From NCBI RefSeq assembly GCF_000314975.1, contig NZ_BAEN01000035.1:124001-188000 (forward strand): 64,000 nt of DNA, read 5' to 3'. Under the pieces are notes generated by a model, which saw only the letters and a program-made list of their open reading frames with translations, did no database searches and was not told where the DNA came from. This document shows positions 53,244 through 63,066 of the stretch, in pieces. Numbering within the stretch: the first letter of the stretch is position 1; every line of letters begins with the position of its first letter. This DNA comes from Aliiglaciecola lipolytica E3 (lineage in GTDB: Bacteria; Pseudomonadota; Gammaproteobacteria; Enterobacterales; Alteromonadaceae). Made by a program: the position numbers and the translations under genes.

Positions 53244-55639
53244 TATTGCGGCCTCGTTTGTTGATTTAGAAAATCTGCATAACGCTGCATAATTGGATTA
53301 TTACCACGATACTTCTGTTGGGGTAGATTAGGCTCTGCTACAGGAGCAGGAAGTTGTCGCCATAATTCGCTTTGTAGTTCTGGTATACATGCCTGACAGT
53401 CAGCTAATTCAAAACTCTTACTGAGTTGAATCCGTTCAATCGTCGCGTTAAAAACCATGAGTGCAGGCCGAGACGCCGCTTCTCGGTTAAACTGCTGTTT
53501 TATACTTTCCAGCAATTCGTTATCGGCATTGGTAACTGGCTGGCTGAGATTGTTTAATCGAGAAAGCAACAACCTGATATTTTCTATTTCTTGATCATTT
53601 TTGGGAACCGTTTGCTGTTGTTCATAAGTTAAAATGTCACTTAAGTCCCCTTGATATCGACGTGATTCGGTAACCGGTGGGGGTTCAAATCCTAGCCTTT
53701 TAACATAGATACGCTCGGCTTTTTTTGCTTGGTTTAAGTATTTTAGAGCGAGCTCTTCATAGGGTAGTGCTTTTATAGGATCACTTAATTGTAAATATAG
53801 CTCGGCCTCCCACATATGGGCGATAGCTTGTTTCATTAGTGCTTTTGGACTTTGTGTCCCCATAACACCCACATCGGTATCGGCATGATTGTGGCCGAAG
53901 GTTTCGATGGCTTGTTGATAACCAGACTTATCATCGTGTCCGCTATCATTGTCTGCATGATGTGGATCATGATGGTCGTCGGTGTGGGGAGAAGCACGAT
54001 CCGCAACGTGCGAGTTAGCCTGATTATTTTCGTGTGAACCTAAGGCACGCTGTGGCGTGTCATCATGTTTATCTAAATCGTCGTTATGGTCGCCATCTTT
54101 GACATGAACTTCTGGTACGCCAGCGTCTGAATCACCGCCATGATTACCGCTACCATCATCAAATTCATCGCCTAAATACTGCCCATACTTTGTCTTCAAG
54201 TCACTTTGGGCATGACCGAGTGATCTTGACGTGAGAGTAAATTGCTCTTCGCTTAAAAACGAGGTGTCAGCAATAAGTTGTTGAGTTTCAATAATTATTT
54301 GCCGTTGGCTTTTAAAATATTCTGGTATGAAATCAATTAACATTCCCTCGCTCATTAGCAAATCTTGTTCATCTTCCAACCATTTAATTATCTTGGTCTC
54401 GGAGCGTGCGGTTTGGTTAATGGGTAATTTATTGTCTTGGGCGCGGATGGTGAAATACAGTTCATCACCGGGCTCCATGCCAAGCTCAATTAGATTCCAC
54501 GTTTTTTTATGTACGCCAGATGTTTTGTTACTTGAGTTGTCCATTTCAACCTCATCGAAACTAAACACCTGATCTCTAAATTTTACCGCTTCACCTGAAC
54601 CTTTCGCCACAGACGCCAATATATCAACATTGGAAATGCCAAAATCATCACTGATGTGAACCTCTGCTTCAAGCACAGGGGAAGATGACTTTGCAAAGGT
54701 ACTGATGGTTTGTTTTGGCGTCAATATTCTAATTTTGGGTGCAATATCTTGAGTTATCATCACACTATGCACACCACCAATTAGACCGTTGTCATCACGA
54801 ATATAATATACGCTGGAATGTAAAAAGGTGTGTGTGATTGAAAACACACCGTCTTGTCGCTTTTCTAATTTTATGCCTTTATTTTTAGCGTCGATAGCAA
54901 CGTCTTCAGCTGTGTTTACGGCCTGTGACGTTGATATGTGAATATATTTATCACCCGCTGAATGATTAAACTTAAATTGCCAGGTTATTTTTGAATTAGC
55001 TATCGTAGCTAAATCCAAATTGTTTTGGGTTTGACTTGCCAATCCCGTGTAGCTAGGTGGCGTGATGGTAGTTTCTTGCCAAATTATCGCCGTTTTAGCA
55101 TCAGGTTTTGTAGTACTCGTGTCGTCATGATTGGCGAACGTCGATGATAATCTGCTAACTGGGTCAACAAACACCAAACCGACAATAATTAAACTCACTA
55201 ACAAACTTGCCAATATACTGCGATTATTCGAATACATGGGGGTCAAATTAGGCGATTTATACTGAAAAAGCGTTTGTAGTTTTGACTGTATTTTGTCTTT
55301 TTGTAGTTGCTGCAATGGGTTTAATTGAGCGTGTCGCGAGAGTAGCTGTGCACTGTGTTCCAGTTCACTAAATTGTTGATTCAGATAAAGTAGATAGTTA
55401 TCTAGATTAAATCGTTTTAATAATTTTAAAACGAAAAGTGAAGTTACCCTAACAATGGTGACACACAGCGCGGTAAAACAAGTGAAATATACATTGTTAG
55501 TAAACAGAAATACCAAACCACTGAGGGTAATAAGTAGCGGAATACTTTGCCATATATAGTGATATATAAAACGTGTTTTAGCCGTTTTTAGTTGAACCGC
55601 TAGTTGGTTTAAAAGTATGTCAGTTCCGTCTTTTTGCAT
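53243..55639 (-). CDS. Large DUF4175-like membrane protein with His/Asp-rich insert
   Basis: A 798-residue protein with two N-terminal helices (about 35-80), a third near 145-162 and a large periplasmic part. The first half resembles DUF4175-type proteins linked to MoxR operons (ATITPPSYTGL-type repeat, here TTITPPSYTGLAS; then FTIRAQDNKLP). Residues about 490-595 form a low-complexity insert rich in His, Asp and Gly (DDHHDPHHADNDSGHDD), which could bind divalent metal. A helical tail with AIAHMWEAELYLQLSD follows. The ATG abuts the stop codon of the preceding gene. Confidence 0.65.
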   Translation of the reverse strand: MQKDGTDILLNQLAVQLKTAKTRFIYHYIWQSIPLLITLSGLVFLFTNNVYFTCFTALCVTIVRVTSLFVLKLLKRFNLDNYLLYLNQQFSELEHSAQLLSRHAQLNPLQQLQKDKIQSKLQTLFQYKSPNLTPMYSNNRSILASLLVSLIIVGLVFVDPVSRLSSTFANHDDTSTTKPDAKTAIIWQETTITPPSYTGLASQTQNNLDLATIANSKITWQFKFNHSAGDKYIHISTSQAVNTAEDVAIDAKNKGIKLEKRQDGVFSITHTFLHSSVYYIRDDNGLIGGVHSVMITQDIAPKIRILTPKQTISTFAKSSSPVLEAEVHISDDFGISNVDILASVAKGSGEAVKFRDQVFSFDEVEMDNSSNKTSGVHKKTWNLIELGMEPGDELYFTIRAQDNKLPINQTARSETKIIKWLEDEQDLLMSEGMLIDFIPEYFKSQRQIIIETQQLIADTSFLSEEQFTLTSRSLGHAQSDLKTKYGQYLGDEFDDGSGNHGGDSDAGVPEVHVKDGDHNDDLDKHDDTPQRALGSHENNQANSHVADRASPHTDDHHDPHHADNDSGHDDKSGYQQAIETFGHNHADTDVGVMGTQSPKALMKQAIAHMWEAELYLQLSDPIKALPYEELALKYLNQAKKAERIYVKRLGFEPPPVTESRRYQGDLSDILTYEQQQTVPKNDQEIENIRLLLSRLNNLSQPVTNADNELLESIKQQFNREAASRPALMVFNATIERIQLSKSFELADCQACIPELQSELWRQLPAPVAEPNLPQQKYRGNNPIMQRYADFLNQQTRPQ

Positions 55640-56815
55640 CTAATTGACGTCCTTTTGTGCAAAGGAAGCATTTCTCAAATTAGTGCGCTCACTGTAAATT
55701 CGCTCAATACAAAAACAGACAAGTAATAAAATATACAGCCACTTTGTCGGCGAGGAATGAGTATTAAATGCAGATCTTTGTGTTGATGACTGGCTTGGTA
55801 AGGCCTTTTCACTTTTATTAATAAGTTGCTCTTCAGTCACTTTTAAAAACTGTAAATCTAAATTGAATTGCTGTTTTGATAATAACTTCTCGGCCAACAA
55901 TAAAGGAAAGTGGGGGAGATCTTCATATTTGACTAACGAATCCAGCGAATGTAACTCAGAGATGTTGTGTTGTTGGCTTAAGTCGATTATCCAGTCATAG
56001 TTGCCCTGTTGTGAATATTCAGCAGCGGAGACATCATATATTTCAAGTTTGTTAGAGACCTGGTGTTGAATTATAGATAAAGCATGACGCCATTTGCTTT
56101 CAGATACCAATTCATCCCCTTGTTTATCTTGGTCCAAAATCAAAAGTACGTTTATCGGCTTGATAATTTCAACATTCAATTCGGTTGAACTCTGCTGTGT
56201 CTGCGGAAGAACGTGCCACTCATATATCATTGAAGTGGCAATTTTAGAACCAATGAACTGCTGTAACGAATTAGTCACATAAATGTGGGCTCGGGTAATG
56301 TATGGATTGAGCAATGAAAAATGGTGAGCACGCATCCAGAGATTCGTGGTTTGCGGTTGTAAACTCGTTGCAAATGTTGGACTTAGCAGTTGTTCCCTCG
56401 ATAAAGTAGGATACGATTCAGTTAGCAAAAAAACATTTTGTTCTTCTGACGACTTGCTCAGTTCATCGGCCAAAGAACGCTTTTGTTCTGTGCTGGCCAT
56501 CTTTATCCATAATGGGCTAACTAAGGTGGCAGATTCTTCAGTACTGTTTGTGGTTGATGCTTGCCATACACATTGACTCAGAATCATGCTCAGCAAAACC
56601 AATAAAAGTAGTCTAAGTAGCAGCAATTTTCGTTGAGTTAAATAAAGTTGTGCGACAGGTTTTTGCTGTACCTTGCCAATGAGTGAAATGTCAGCAAACT
56701 TAATCAACTTTCCTTTTGTTCTGCTGAACAAATGGATTGTAAGTGGAATGGCTAAGGCTAACAACGTTAGCAACCCGATGTTTGAAGCTACACTCAAGTT
56801 AGCCAACGGATTCAC
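55640..56815 (-). CDS. BatA-like membrane protein
   Basis: A 391-residue protein whose start, NPLANLSVASNIGLLTLLAL then AIPLTIHLFSRTKGKLIKF, is the BatA N-terminal domain found beside MoxR and DUF58 genes. A second helix (LLLLRLLLLVLLSMILSQCV) precedes a periplasmic part, and a helix (WLYILLLVCFCIERIY) lies near the end. The von Willebrand MIDAS motif of full BatA is not visible. The start is GTG 56815 with AAAGGG eight bases upstream. It sits 43 bases after the DUF58 gene and abuts the next. Confidence 0.75.
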   Translation of the reverse strand: MNPLANLSVASNIGLLTLLALAIPLTIHLFSRTKGKLIKFADISLIGKVQQKPVAQLYLTQRKLLLLRLLLLVLLSMILSQCVWQASTTNSTEESATLVSPLWIKMASTEQKRSLADELSKSSEEQNVFLLTESYPTLSREQLLSPTFATSLQPQTTNLWMRAHHFSLLNPYITRAHIYVTNSLQQFIGSKIATSMIYEWHVLPQTQQSSTELNVEIIKPINVLLILDQDKQGDELVSESKWRHALSIIQHQVSNKLEIYDVSAAEYSQQGNYDWIIDLSQQHNISELHSLDSLVKYEDLPHFPLLLAEKLLSKQQFNLDLQFLKVTEEQLINKSEKALPSQSSTQRSAFNTHSSPTKWLYILLLVCFCIERIYSERTNLRNASFAQKDVN

Positions 56816-56858
56816 GTTTGCACCCTTTGCGATGCTGTATTTGAAACGTTTTGCATTC

Positions 56859-57764
56859 TCAAGCCAGTTGTTTCCGTGCGACTAAGAAATCGAACAACGT
56901 TTGATCAAGTGGTTTATCAATATTCGCGCGTAATAATTGGACTTTCTGCCTTTCCATTTGCGCATCTAATTGTTGATTAAACTCCGCCCTGTTTTGTAAA
57001 TAGTGTTGTTTAGCGCGTTTGGCAGAAACTAGCAGTTGTTGCTGACTTTCTAGATCTTCAAATCTAATTTGCCCTTTGTAGGGGAAGGTTATTTCATCAT
57101 CTGATTCTAATTGAACCGCAATAACATCCGTTTTCGGGCTGACCAAGCTACTTATCATGTGTGTAATTTCTTGGTTTTTTTGATAAAAATCGCTGACCAC
57201 AAATACCAGACCATGTCCGCCAATGCTATTTATTTGTGTTTGTATGCCGTGGCTACTGGGAAACTCTCCGCCTGCTTTAATTCTCGCGAGCTGCAGCAAG
57301 ATTTTTTGCAAGTGTGGTTGCCCTGAGCGAGCGGGCAGAAAATCTATGTGCTGATTTGACAAACTGAGCATCCCGGTAGCATCACCTTGTTGTTGAGCAA
57401 GATAGGCTAGGGTAGCTAGCAAATAGCGGCCATAATCCAACTTGTTCCAACTCATTTGGTTGTTGGTGTTACTCGCGCCTTGCAACATTGAGTTACTCGT
57501 ATCTAATAATAGCCATACGTTGATGTCACTTTCTCTTTCAGCTTCACGTACAAAATATTTATCGGAACGCGCGAATAGTTTCCAGTCTATTTTCCCCAGC
57601 GCATCACCGGGTTCGTAGACACGGTACTGGCTAAACTCAACGCCAGATCCACGTTGCGTGCTATTGTGTAAGCCATGTAAAAAGCCTTGCGCCACGGTCT
57701 TTGCTATTAGCGGGAGGTCTTTTACCCGTGATAACGTGAGAGGATCAATATATTGCTGGATCAT
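56859..57764 (-). CDS. DUF58-family protein
   Basis: A protein of about 301 residues with the DUF58 core: GLHNSTQRGSGVEFSQYRVY, GDALGKIDWKLFARSDKYFV and WLLLDTSNSM with the Asp-x-Ser-x-Ser MIDAS-like motif. DUF58 proteins accompany MoxR ATPases and are thought to be their substrates or adaptors. I start at ATG 57764 with AGGG upstream; a longer frame runs into the moxR gene. It begins ten bases after the MoxR stop codon. Confidence 0.88.
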   Translation of the reverse strand: MIQQYIDPLTLSRVKDLPLIAKTVAQGFLHGLHNSTQRGSGVEFSQYRVYEPGDALGKIDWKLFARSDKYFVREAERESDINVWLLLDTSNSMLQGASNTNNQMSWNKLDYGRYLLATLAYLAQQQGDATGMLSLSNQHIDFLPARSGQPHLQKILLQLARIKAGGEFPSSHGIQTQINSIGGHGLVFVVSDFYQKNQEITHMISSLVSPKTDVIAVQLESDDEITFPYKGQIRFEDLESQQQLLVSAKRAKQHYLQNRAEFNQQLDAQMERQKVQLLRANIDKPLDQTLFDFLVARKQLA

Positions 57765-57774
57765 ATTGAAAGCC

Positions 57775-58788
57775 CTAGAGTGGACTTTGAGGCTTAGGCA
57801 CATCTTCTAGCAGAGCACGAATAACATCATCAGAGCTGATACTTTGTGCTTGTGCTTGAAAATTGAGCAGTATTCTATGCCGTAAGACTGGATAGGCAAT
57901 CGCATCTATGTCTGTTAGCGTAATCGCAAATCGACCATCTAGTAAAGCATTGGCTTTTGCACATAACACCAATGCTTGACCAGCGCGCGGACCGGCTCCC
58001 CATTGCACATAAGAATCTACGGTTTGGCTAATACAGTTATGCTCTTGAGCTGTAGGGCGAGTGTTACGTGCTAAGCGACTGACATACTGTAATAAAGGTT
58101 CTGAAATTTCTACATCACGAACAAGCTGCTGTAGCAGTATAATATCGTCACCTTTTAATACTTCATTTAGCGTTGTGGTTACTGAGCCGGTTGTGCGACG
58201 TAAAATTTCGACTTCATCCTGCTCACTAGGATATCCCACTCTAACAAACATCAAAAAACGGTCCAGTTGCGCTTCTGGTAAAGGGTAGGTACCAGCTTGT
58301 TCAACTGGATTTTGGGTGGCTAATACGAAAAATGGCTTTGGTAGTGGATATTGACTTCCAGCATAGCTAATACTGCGTTCTTGCATTGCTTCTAATAAAG
58401 CCGCTTGGGTCTTAGGCGGTGTACGATTGATTTCATCAGCTAACAAAATGTTGGTAAAGACCGGACCTCTTTGAAATTTAAAAAATCGTTTTCCACTATC
58501 GTGATCCGTTTCTAATATTTCAGTACCGACAATGTCACTTGGCATTAAATCTGGTGTGAATTGTACGCGATTAAATTCAAGCTCTAAGGTTTTTGCTAGG
58601 GAACTGACCATCAAGGTTTTTGCAAGCCCAGGTACTCCTTCAAGCAAACAATGTCCTCCGGCTAATATACTGACTAAAAGCTGACGAATAACCTGTTGTT
58701 GACCAACTATCACTTTGCCAACTTCATCAGTTACCTTGGCAATTGCGCTTAGAGTGTCTTTTAATTGTTGTTCTGATAGATTTTCCAA
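57775..58788 (-). CDS. MoxR-family AAA+ ATPase
   Basis: A 337-residue ATPase: Walker A EGVPGLAKT, Walker B ILLADEINRTPPKTQ, sensor 1 VLATQNPVEQAGTYPLPEAQ and a C-terminal lid domain. MoxR proteins are chaperone-like ATPases that help mature metalloenzymes or envelope complexes with von Willebrand partners. The start is TTG 58788, with AAGGAA about ten bases upstream. It follows the DUF4159 gene by about 42 bases and precedes the DUF58 gene, the usual pairing. Confidence 0.93.
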   Translation of the reverse strand: MENLSEQQLKDTLSAIAKVTDEVGKVIVGQQQVIRQLLVSILAGGHCLLEGVPGLAKTLMVSSLAKTLELEFNRVQFTPDLMPSDIVGTEILETDHDSGKRFFKFQRGPVFTNILLADEINRTPPKTQAALLEAMQERSISYAGSQYPLPKPFFVLATQNPVEQAGTYPLPEAQLDRFLMFVRVGYPSEQDEVEILRRTTGSVTTTLNEVLKGDDIILLQQLVRDVEISEPLLQYVSRLARNTRPTAQEHNCISQTVDSYVQWGAGPRAGQALVLCAKANALLDGRFAITLTDIDAIAYPVLRHRILLNFQAQAQSISSDDVIRALLEDVPKPQSPL

Positions 58789-58830
58789 AACGTACTATTC
58801 CTTAACGTGTAAGCGTTGTTCTAAAGCTTA

Positions 58831-59538
58831 TTATGCAGTCATTGCATAAACGACGATATTCACTGCAAACTTGGTGTTATCGACTTTTAACCAACGCTTA
58901 TTGCGAAAGTCATAGTCCCACTCACAGCCTAAATCTTTATTACTGTACAACACGCCAATTCGGCCATTAATCACGATAGCTTTGAGGTAGTTGTGTACTA
59001 GATCATCACCATAACCATTGAGTTCGATTGAAGTGCGCGGTGGACCATCGAATTCAAAAAAGGAAGAATAGATAGGGTGATCATTCGGAATTTTTTGCAG
59101 GGCGTCAGGCCCAAAAATATCTGCCATTTGGGCTTCAAATGTGCGTGCAAACATGCCATCAATATCGTGATTACAATCATCGACAAATATAAAGCCGCCG
59201 TTTTCGACGTATTGTTTAAAGTGTTTTCGCTCTTGGAGATTAAACTGTACGAGTCTATGTCCTGCCATATAACAAAACGGCGCAGATAACATTGCCGGGT
59301 CGGAAAGCGGTACAATGTGTTCTTTTAAATCGACTCGTAAACTGGTGTACTCAATCAACGAATTAAGTACATTTGCGGGCATTCTTTCGTCAACTTCCCA
59401 ATCTCCAGACTCGTAACTAAGTCGGGTAAAATAAAAGTCATATTGGGGCCGCTGCAACGCCATTCCTGTGTTTGGCAACGCCAAAGCAGATAGGAATAAC
59501 CCCGATTTCGCCAGAAAAGCACGTCTGTTAAGCGCCAT
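58831..59538 (-). CDS. DUF4159 protein with Tat-type signal
   Basis: A 235-residue protein. The N-terminus NRRAFLAKSGLFLSALALPN has the twin-arginine signal form (RR-x-F-L). The mature part is DUF4159: FYFTRLSYESGDWEVDE, HFKQYVENGGFIFVDDCNH and DHPIYSSFFEFDG, with Asp and His residues that could hold metal or a ligand. Related DUF4159 proteins occur next to MoxR/DUF58 operons. A Tat signal implies folding in the cytosol, often with a cofactor, before export. Confidence 0.82.
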   Translation of the reverse strand: MALNRRAFLAKSGLFLSALALPNTGMALQRPQYDFYFTRLSYESGDWEVDERMPANVLNSLIEYTSLRVDLKEHIVPLSDPAMLSAPFCYMAGHRLVQFNLQERKHFKQYVENGGFIFVDDCNHDIDGMFARTFEAQMADIFGPDALQKIPNDHPIYSSFFEFDGPPRTSIELNGYGDDLVHNYLKAIVINGRIGVLYSNKDLGCEWDYDFRNKRWLKVDNTKFAVNIVVYAMTA

Positions 59539-59598
59539 AAAAGATACTTCGAATGATTAAAAAGCCAGACAGCTTGGCTGTCTGGCAAATACACATAA

Positions 59599-60933
59599 TT
59601 ACACAGCGTCGGAGAGGCTGCTAAAGGTAAAGTCACGAATTTTCATTGGCGGGATCAAATTGCCATCGATTCGTTCTGGTTTACCTAAACCTTCAATATT
59701 GTTTAACATCACAATTGGACTTTCGTTAAAACGGAAGTTCTTAATCGGATATTTAATTTCACCATTTTCAATATAAAAAGTACCGTCGCGAGTTAGACCT
59801 GTATATAACAGTGTTTGTGGATCTAGCGTACGGATGTACCAAAGTCGAGTGACTAATACACCTCTACGCGTATTTTTAATCATATCTTCTAATGATTCAT
59901 TACCACCAGCCATAATAATATTGCCGCCGCCTGGTATATAGGCTGTTTTACTGTGTTTGGCCCAATAAGGCGTGTTCGGCATATTTTTAACAATACCGTC
60001 TTTGATCCAATCGACCTTTTCACGTGGGAAGCCGTTTTGTTCAAATGGTGCAGCAGGTGCAATAGGGTTTGATGGATCAGAATAAATATGTACGCGTTCA
60101 TCGAACATTTTTTCGCCCAGTTTATTCAATGGCGCATCTTTACCCTCTGATTTCTTTTTGCTCAAAAAGCTGCGACCTTCATCAGCACTGCGTTGATCAA
60201 AATTATTAATCATATTTTCAATTAACTGCACACCTGCGGCTGGCTCTAGAATAACGGTGTATTTGCCGGGCTCCATTTCTTTAGCATCTACCGAGCCTTT
60301 AGCTTTTTGAATTGCTATTTGTGAAGCTTTACCGGTATCTAGCATTTTATAATCGCTATAATTACGGGTTGCCCAACCTGAGCCTTTACCATCTTCTGTT
60401 CGAATGGTGACGGAGAAGTCCACGTTCGTTGCAGTGTTATAGGCAAACAAGCCTTTGTTGTTCATGATTGCGTTGAACGTTACTTCTTCTTCTAAAAATC
60501 CAGAAGCGACCAGCTTACCTTTTTTAGAGGGGGCAATACTGGCTTCCGCCGCGTTTGCTCGATCATCTGGTGTTACATTAGCTGTAGATTCTACATAAGT
60601 TCTGGATTCTAAGTACTTTTGTGGTCCAAAAACCGGCATTAACTCTTCGTTATCTGGCGCTAGTTTAGCCAGTTCTTCGGACCGTCTAACGACCTTTTCT
60701 AATGAAACATCGTCAAACTCATTGATCGTGGCTACGCCCATCTTTTTACCAAACGTAGATTGCACAACCAACACAACATCGGATTCTTCTCCTGCAGTGG
60801 ACACGGTATTTCGCGCGTAGCGAATGTTGCCAGCTGTTCTGCCATCAAGATTACATTCACACTCATCGGCTTTAGAAAGTGCAATCACTTTAGATAGTAA
60901 CTTTTTGGCTGTTTCTTGATTAATCATTGTCAT
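59599..60933 (-). CDS. PmbA/TldE-like protein
   Basis: A 444-residue member of the TldD/PmbA family. The N-terminal half shows DGRTAGNIRYARNTVSTAGE, and the C-terminal half shows VILEPAAGVQLIENMIN, RDGTFYIENGEIKYPIKNF and LIPPMKIRDFTFS. It lacks HExxxH, as expected for the non-catalytic TldE/PmbA subunit. No signal peptide is visible. Its gene follows the TldD-like gene by 32 bases, so the two should form the usual heterodimer, in which only the TldD-like half carries the catalytic motif. Confidence 0.88.
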   Translation of the reverse strand: MTMINQETAKKLLSKVIALSKADECECNLDGRTAGNIRYARNTVSTAGEESDVVLVVQSTFGKKMGVATINEFDDVSLEKVVRRSEELAKLAPDNEELMPVFGPQKYLESRTYVESTANVTPDDRANAAEASIAPSKKGKLVASGFLEEEVTFNAIMNNKGLFAYNTATNVDFSVTIRTEDGKGSGWATRNYSDYKMLDTGKASQIAIQKAKGSVDAKEMEPGKYTVILEPAAGVQLIENMINNFDQRSADEGRSFLSKKKSEGKDAPLNKLGEKMFDERVHIYSDPSNPIAPAAPFEQNGFPREKVDWIKDGIVKNMPNTPYWAKHSKTAYIPGGGNIIMAGGNESLEDMIKNTRRGVLVTRLWYIRTLDPQTLLYTGLTRDGTFYIENGEIKYPIKNFRFNESPIVMLNNIEGLGKPERIDGNLIPPMKIRDFTFSSLSDAV

Positions 60934-60965
60934 GATCTTTGTCTTCCTTCTAATTCGTTACCTGA

Positions 60966-62594
60966 TTACACATTTCGCGCAGTGTTGATGACATTTATGT
61001 CATTGAATCTCGTGGTTGAACAACCGTGAGAAACCGCACTTGCTTGTGAAGGTTGACCCTTTCCGTCAAAGAATGAACCACCTAATCGATAATCCGATTT
61101 TCCTGCCGTTTGCACGCAGCTATTCCAAAACTGTTGAGTGTTCGACTGGTATGCAACATCTTCAATTTGATCGACAATTTCACCGTCTTTAATCTCATAA
61201 AAAAGTTGTCCGCCAAATTGGAAGTTATAACGTTGTTGATCAATGGAGTAAGAACCTCGCCCAGCGATATAGATACCTTTTTCAACATCTTTGATGACAT
61301 CTTCAGCAGAAATATCTTTTTTGTTGGGTTTAAGTGAAACGTTAGGCATGCGTTGGAATTGCACATCGCGCCAGCTTTGCGAATAGCAGCACCCATGAGA
61401 CTCTTTTTGGTCAATCATATGCACTTGATCACGGGTAGCTTGATAGTTGACTAATATGCCGTCTTTAATCAAATCCCACTCTTTGGTTTTAACCCCTTCA
61501 TCATCGTAAGCAACATTGCCTAGTGAATAGGGTTGGGTTTTATCTGCAAATAAATTAACGATTTCAGAACCATATTGGAACTTGCCACTTTTCCACTTAT
61601 CCAAAGTGGCAAAACTGGTGCCGGCAAAGTTGGCTTCATAACCTAGTACTCGATCGAGTTCTAAAGGATGCCCAACGGATTCGTGAATGGTTAGCATCAA
61701 GTGAGCCGGATCCAGCACTAGGTCATATTTACCTGGCTCAACCGATTTTGCTTTTAACTTCGCTTGCAATTGTTTACCCGCTGCGGCTGCATCTTCAACG
61801 ATGTCGTAAGAATTGTTATATCCTACGTTAGCGCCTTTAATTTTGATTTTGTCTTTCTCAAGACCGTCTAAGTATTCAAATCCCATTCCTACTGGATTGC
61901 CTAAACCATTACGTTGCTTAAATCCGTTCTCGCCAATTGCTGTCGCGAAGAAGGGGGCCCAAAGACGGTGTATGTCTTGATCAATATATGAGCCTTCGGT
62001 AGAAGCAAAATACTTTTGTTCATTAACCAGAAATAACACTGAAGTGATGTAATTTGCACCATTGCTCATTGCTGCATTGTTAGCTTCTAGCAATAATTCC
62101 GCCTTCTCTTTAATCGGAACTTCCATGGCATTTTTTTGAATCGGTGTTTGCCAGCTCACTTCACCAGTACCTTTTACAGGCGCTAATTGCACTGGACTCG
62201 TTTGAAACTTCGAGTTAGCTAGCGCTACGGCAACGGCTTTTTCTGCAGCTTTTGCCACGCTATCAGGTGTCATATTTGAAGTGGAAGCAAAACCCCAGGT
62301 GCCATTCGCGATAACACGAACACCGATGCCCGCTGATTCTGTATTCACAATGTTATCTACGTTTTTTTCGCGCGTGGTAACAAACTGATTTAAGTAGCGA
62401 CCAATCCTTGCATCTGCATAGGTGGCACCTTTTGCTTTAGCTGCATTTAAGGCGATATCAGCAAGTTTCTTTTTGTAAGCAACATCCATTGGTTTGTCTA
62501 GCATCTGTTCTGCAGATACGGCAATACCGGATATTGGTAACATCAAAGAACCCATACCAACGCCACCCAGCTTAATAAAATCACGTCTTTCCAT
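60966..62594 (-). CDS. TldD-like metalloprotease with Tat signal
   Basis: A 542-residue TldD-family protein. It begins MERRDFIKLGGVGMGSLMLP, a twin-arginine (Tat) signal. The zinc site is HESVGH (HExxxH) in LMLTIHESVGHPLELDR; E. coli TldD has HEAIGH. Further motifs are ADARIGRYLNQFVTTREKN and GRGSYSIDQQRYNFQFGGQ. E. coli TldD is cytosolic, 481 residues and acts with TldE on unfolded peptides; this one is longer and exported. It heads the long minus-strand operon. Confidence 0.9.
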   Translation of the reverse strand: MERRDFIKLGGVGMGSLMLPISGIAVSAEQMLDKPMDVAYKKKLADIALNAAKAKGATYADARIGRYLNQFVTTREKNVDNIVNTESAGIGVRVIANGTWGFASTSNMTPDSVAKAAEKAVAVALANSKFQTSPVQLAPVKGTGEVSWQTPIQKNAMEVPIKEKAELLLEANNAAMSNGANYITSVLFLVNEQKYFASTEGSYIDQDIHRLWAPFFATAIGENGFKQRNGLGNPVGMGFEYLDGLEKDKIKIKGANVGYNNSYDIVEDAAAAGKQLQAKLKAKSVEPGKYDLVLDPAHLMLTIHESVGHPLELDRVLGYEANFAGTSFATLDKWKSGKFQYGSEIVNLFADKTQPYSLGNVAYDDEGVKTKEWDLIKDGILVNYQATRDQVHMIDQKESHGCCYSQSWRDVQFQRMPNVSLKPNKKDISAEDVIKDVEKGIYIAGRGSYSIDQQRYNFQFGGQLFYEIKDGEIVDQIEDVAYQSNTQQFWNSCVQTAGKSDYRLGGSFFDGKGQPSQASAVSHGCSTTRFNDINVINTARNV

Positions 62595-63066
62595 TTGAAT
62601 TTTCCTCTGAAGTCGGTGCGTTATTTATTGTAATTTTAATATTTCGATATATTTATCAATCAAGCACAATTTCGCCAAAATCCGATGTATTTAGGCCATA
62701 TCAGACTTTATCGTTGGTGAACTAATTACTGCTTGGTCAGTAGATTCGAAAAAACACAAGGTATAACTTGAACTATTTCGCGCGGGGTTTCAATATTTCC
62801 GAATGTGCTTTTAAGTCACTTTTAGTTATAAGTGTAAACTTATCAGTTACTTCGCTGAATTTGATAGGCTTGGATAAACTCAACTGAATGGGTGTTTAAA
62901 AATTGGTGGTTGTAATTAAATATTTAAATTTCAATAAGATAGAGTTGTCTTGCGGTGAAGTTAATAAGCTTAAGTTGAAACGTGATTAAAATTAAGGGCG
63001 GTTGATACGCCCTTAAACTAAATTCTATATTTTGTTAGTAACAGAATGTTACAAGCTCTGAATTTG
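62595..63066. other. Intergenic 0.47 kb before the TldD operon and after rimO
   Basis: No gene is seen. It should contain the promoter of the long minus-strand operon and it carries the rimO terminator (62992-63016). The rest is AT-rich without clear signals. Confidence 0.5.
62992..63016 (-). terminator. Terminator hairpin downstream of rimO
   Basis: TTAAGGGCG (62992-63000) and CGCCCTTAA (63008-63016) form a perfect 9-bp stem with a seven-base loop, about 50 bases beyond the rimO stop. On the minus strand it is followed by TTTTAAT. Confidence 0.75.
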
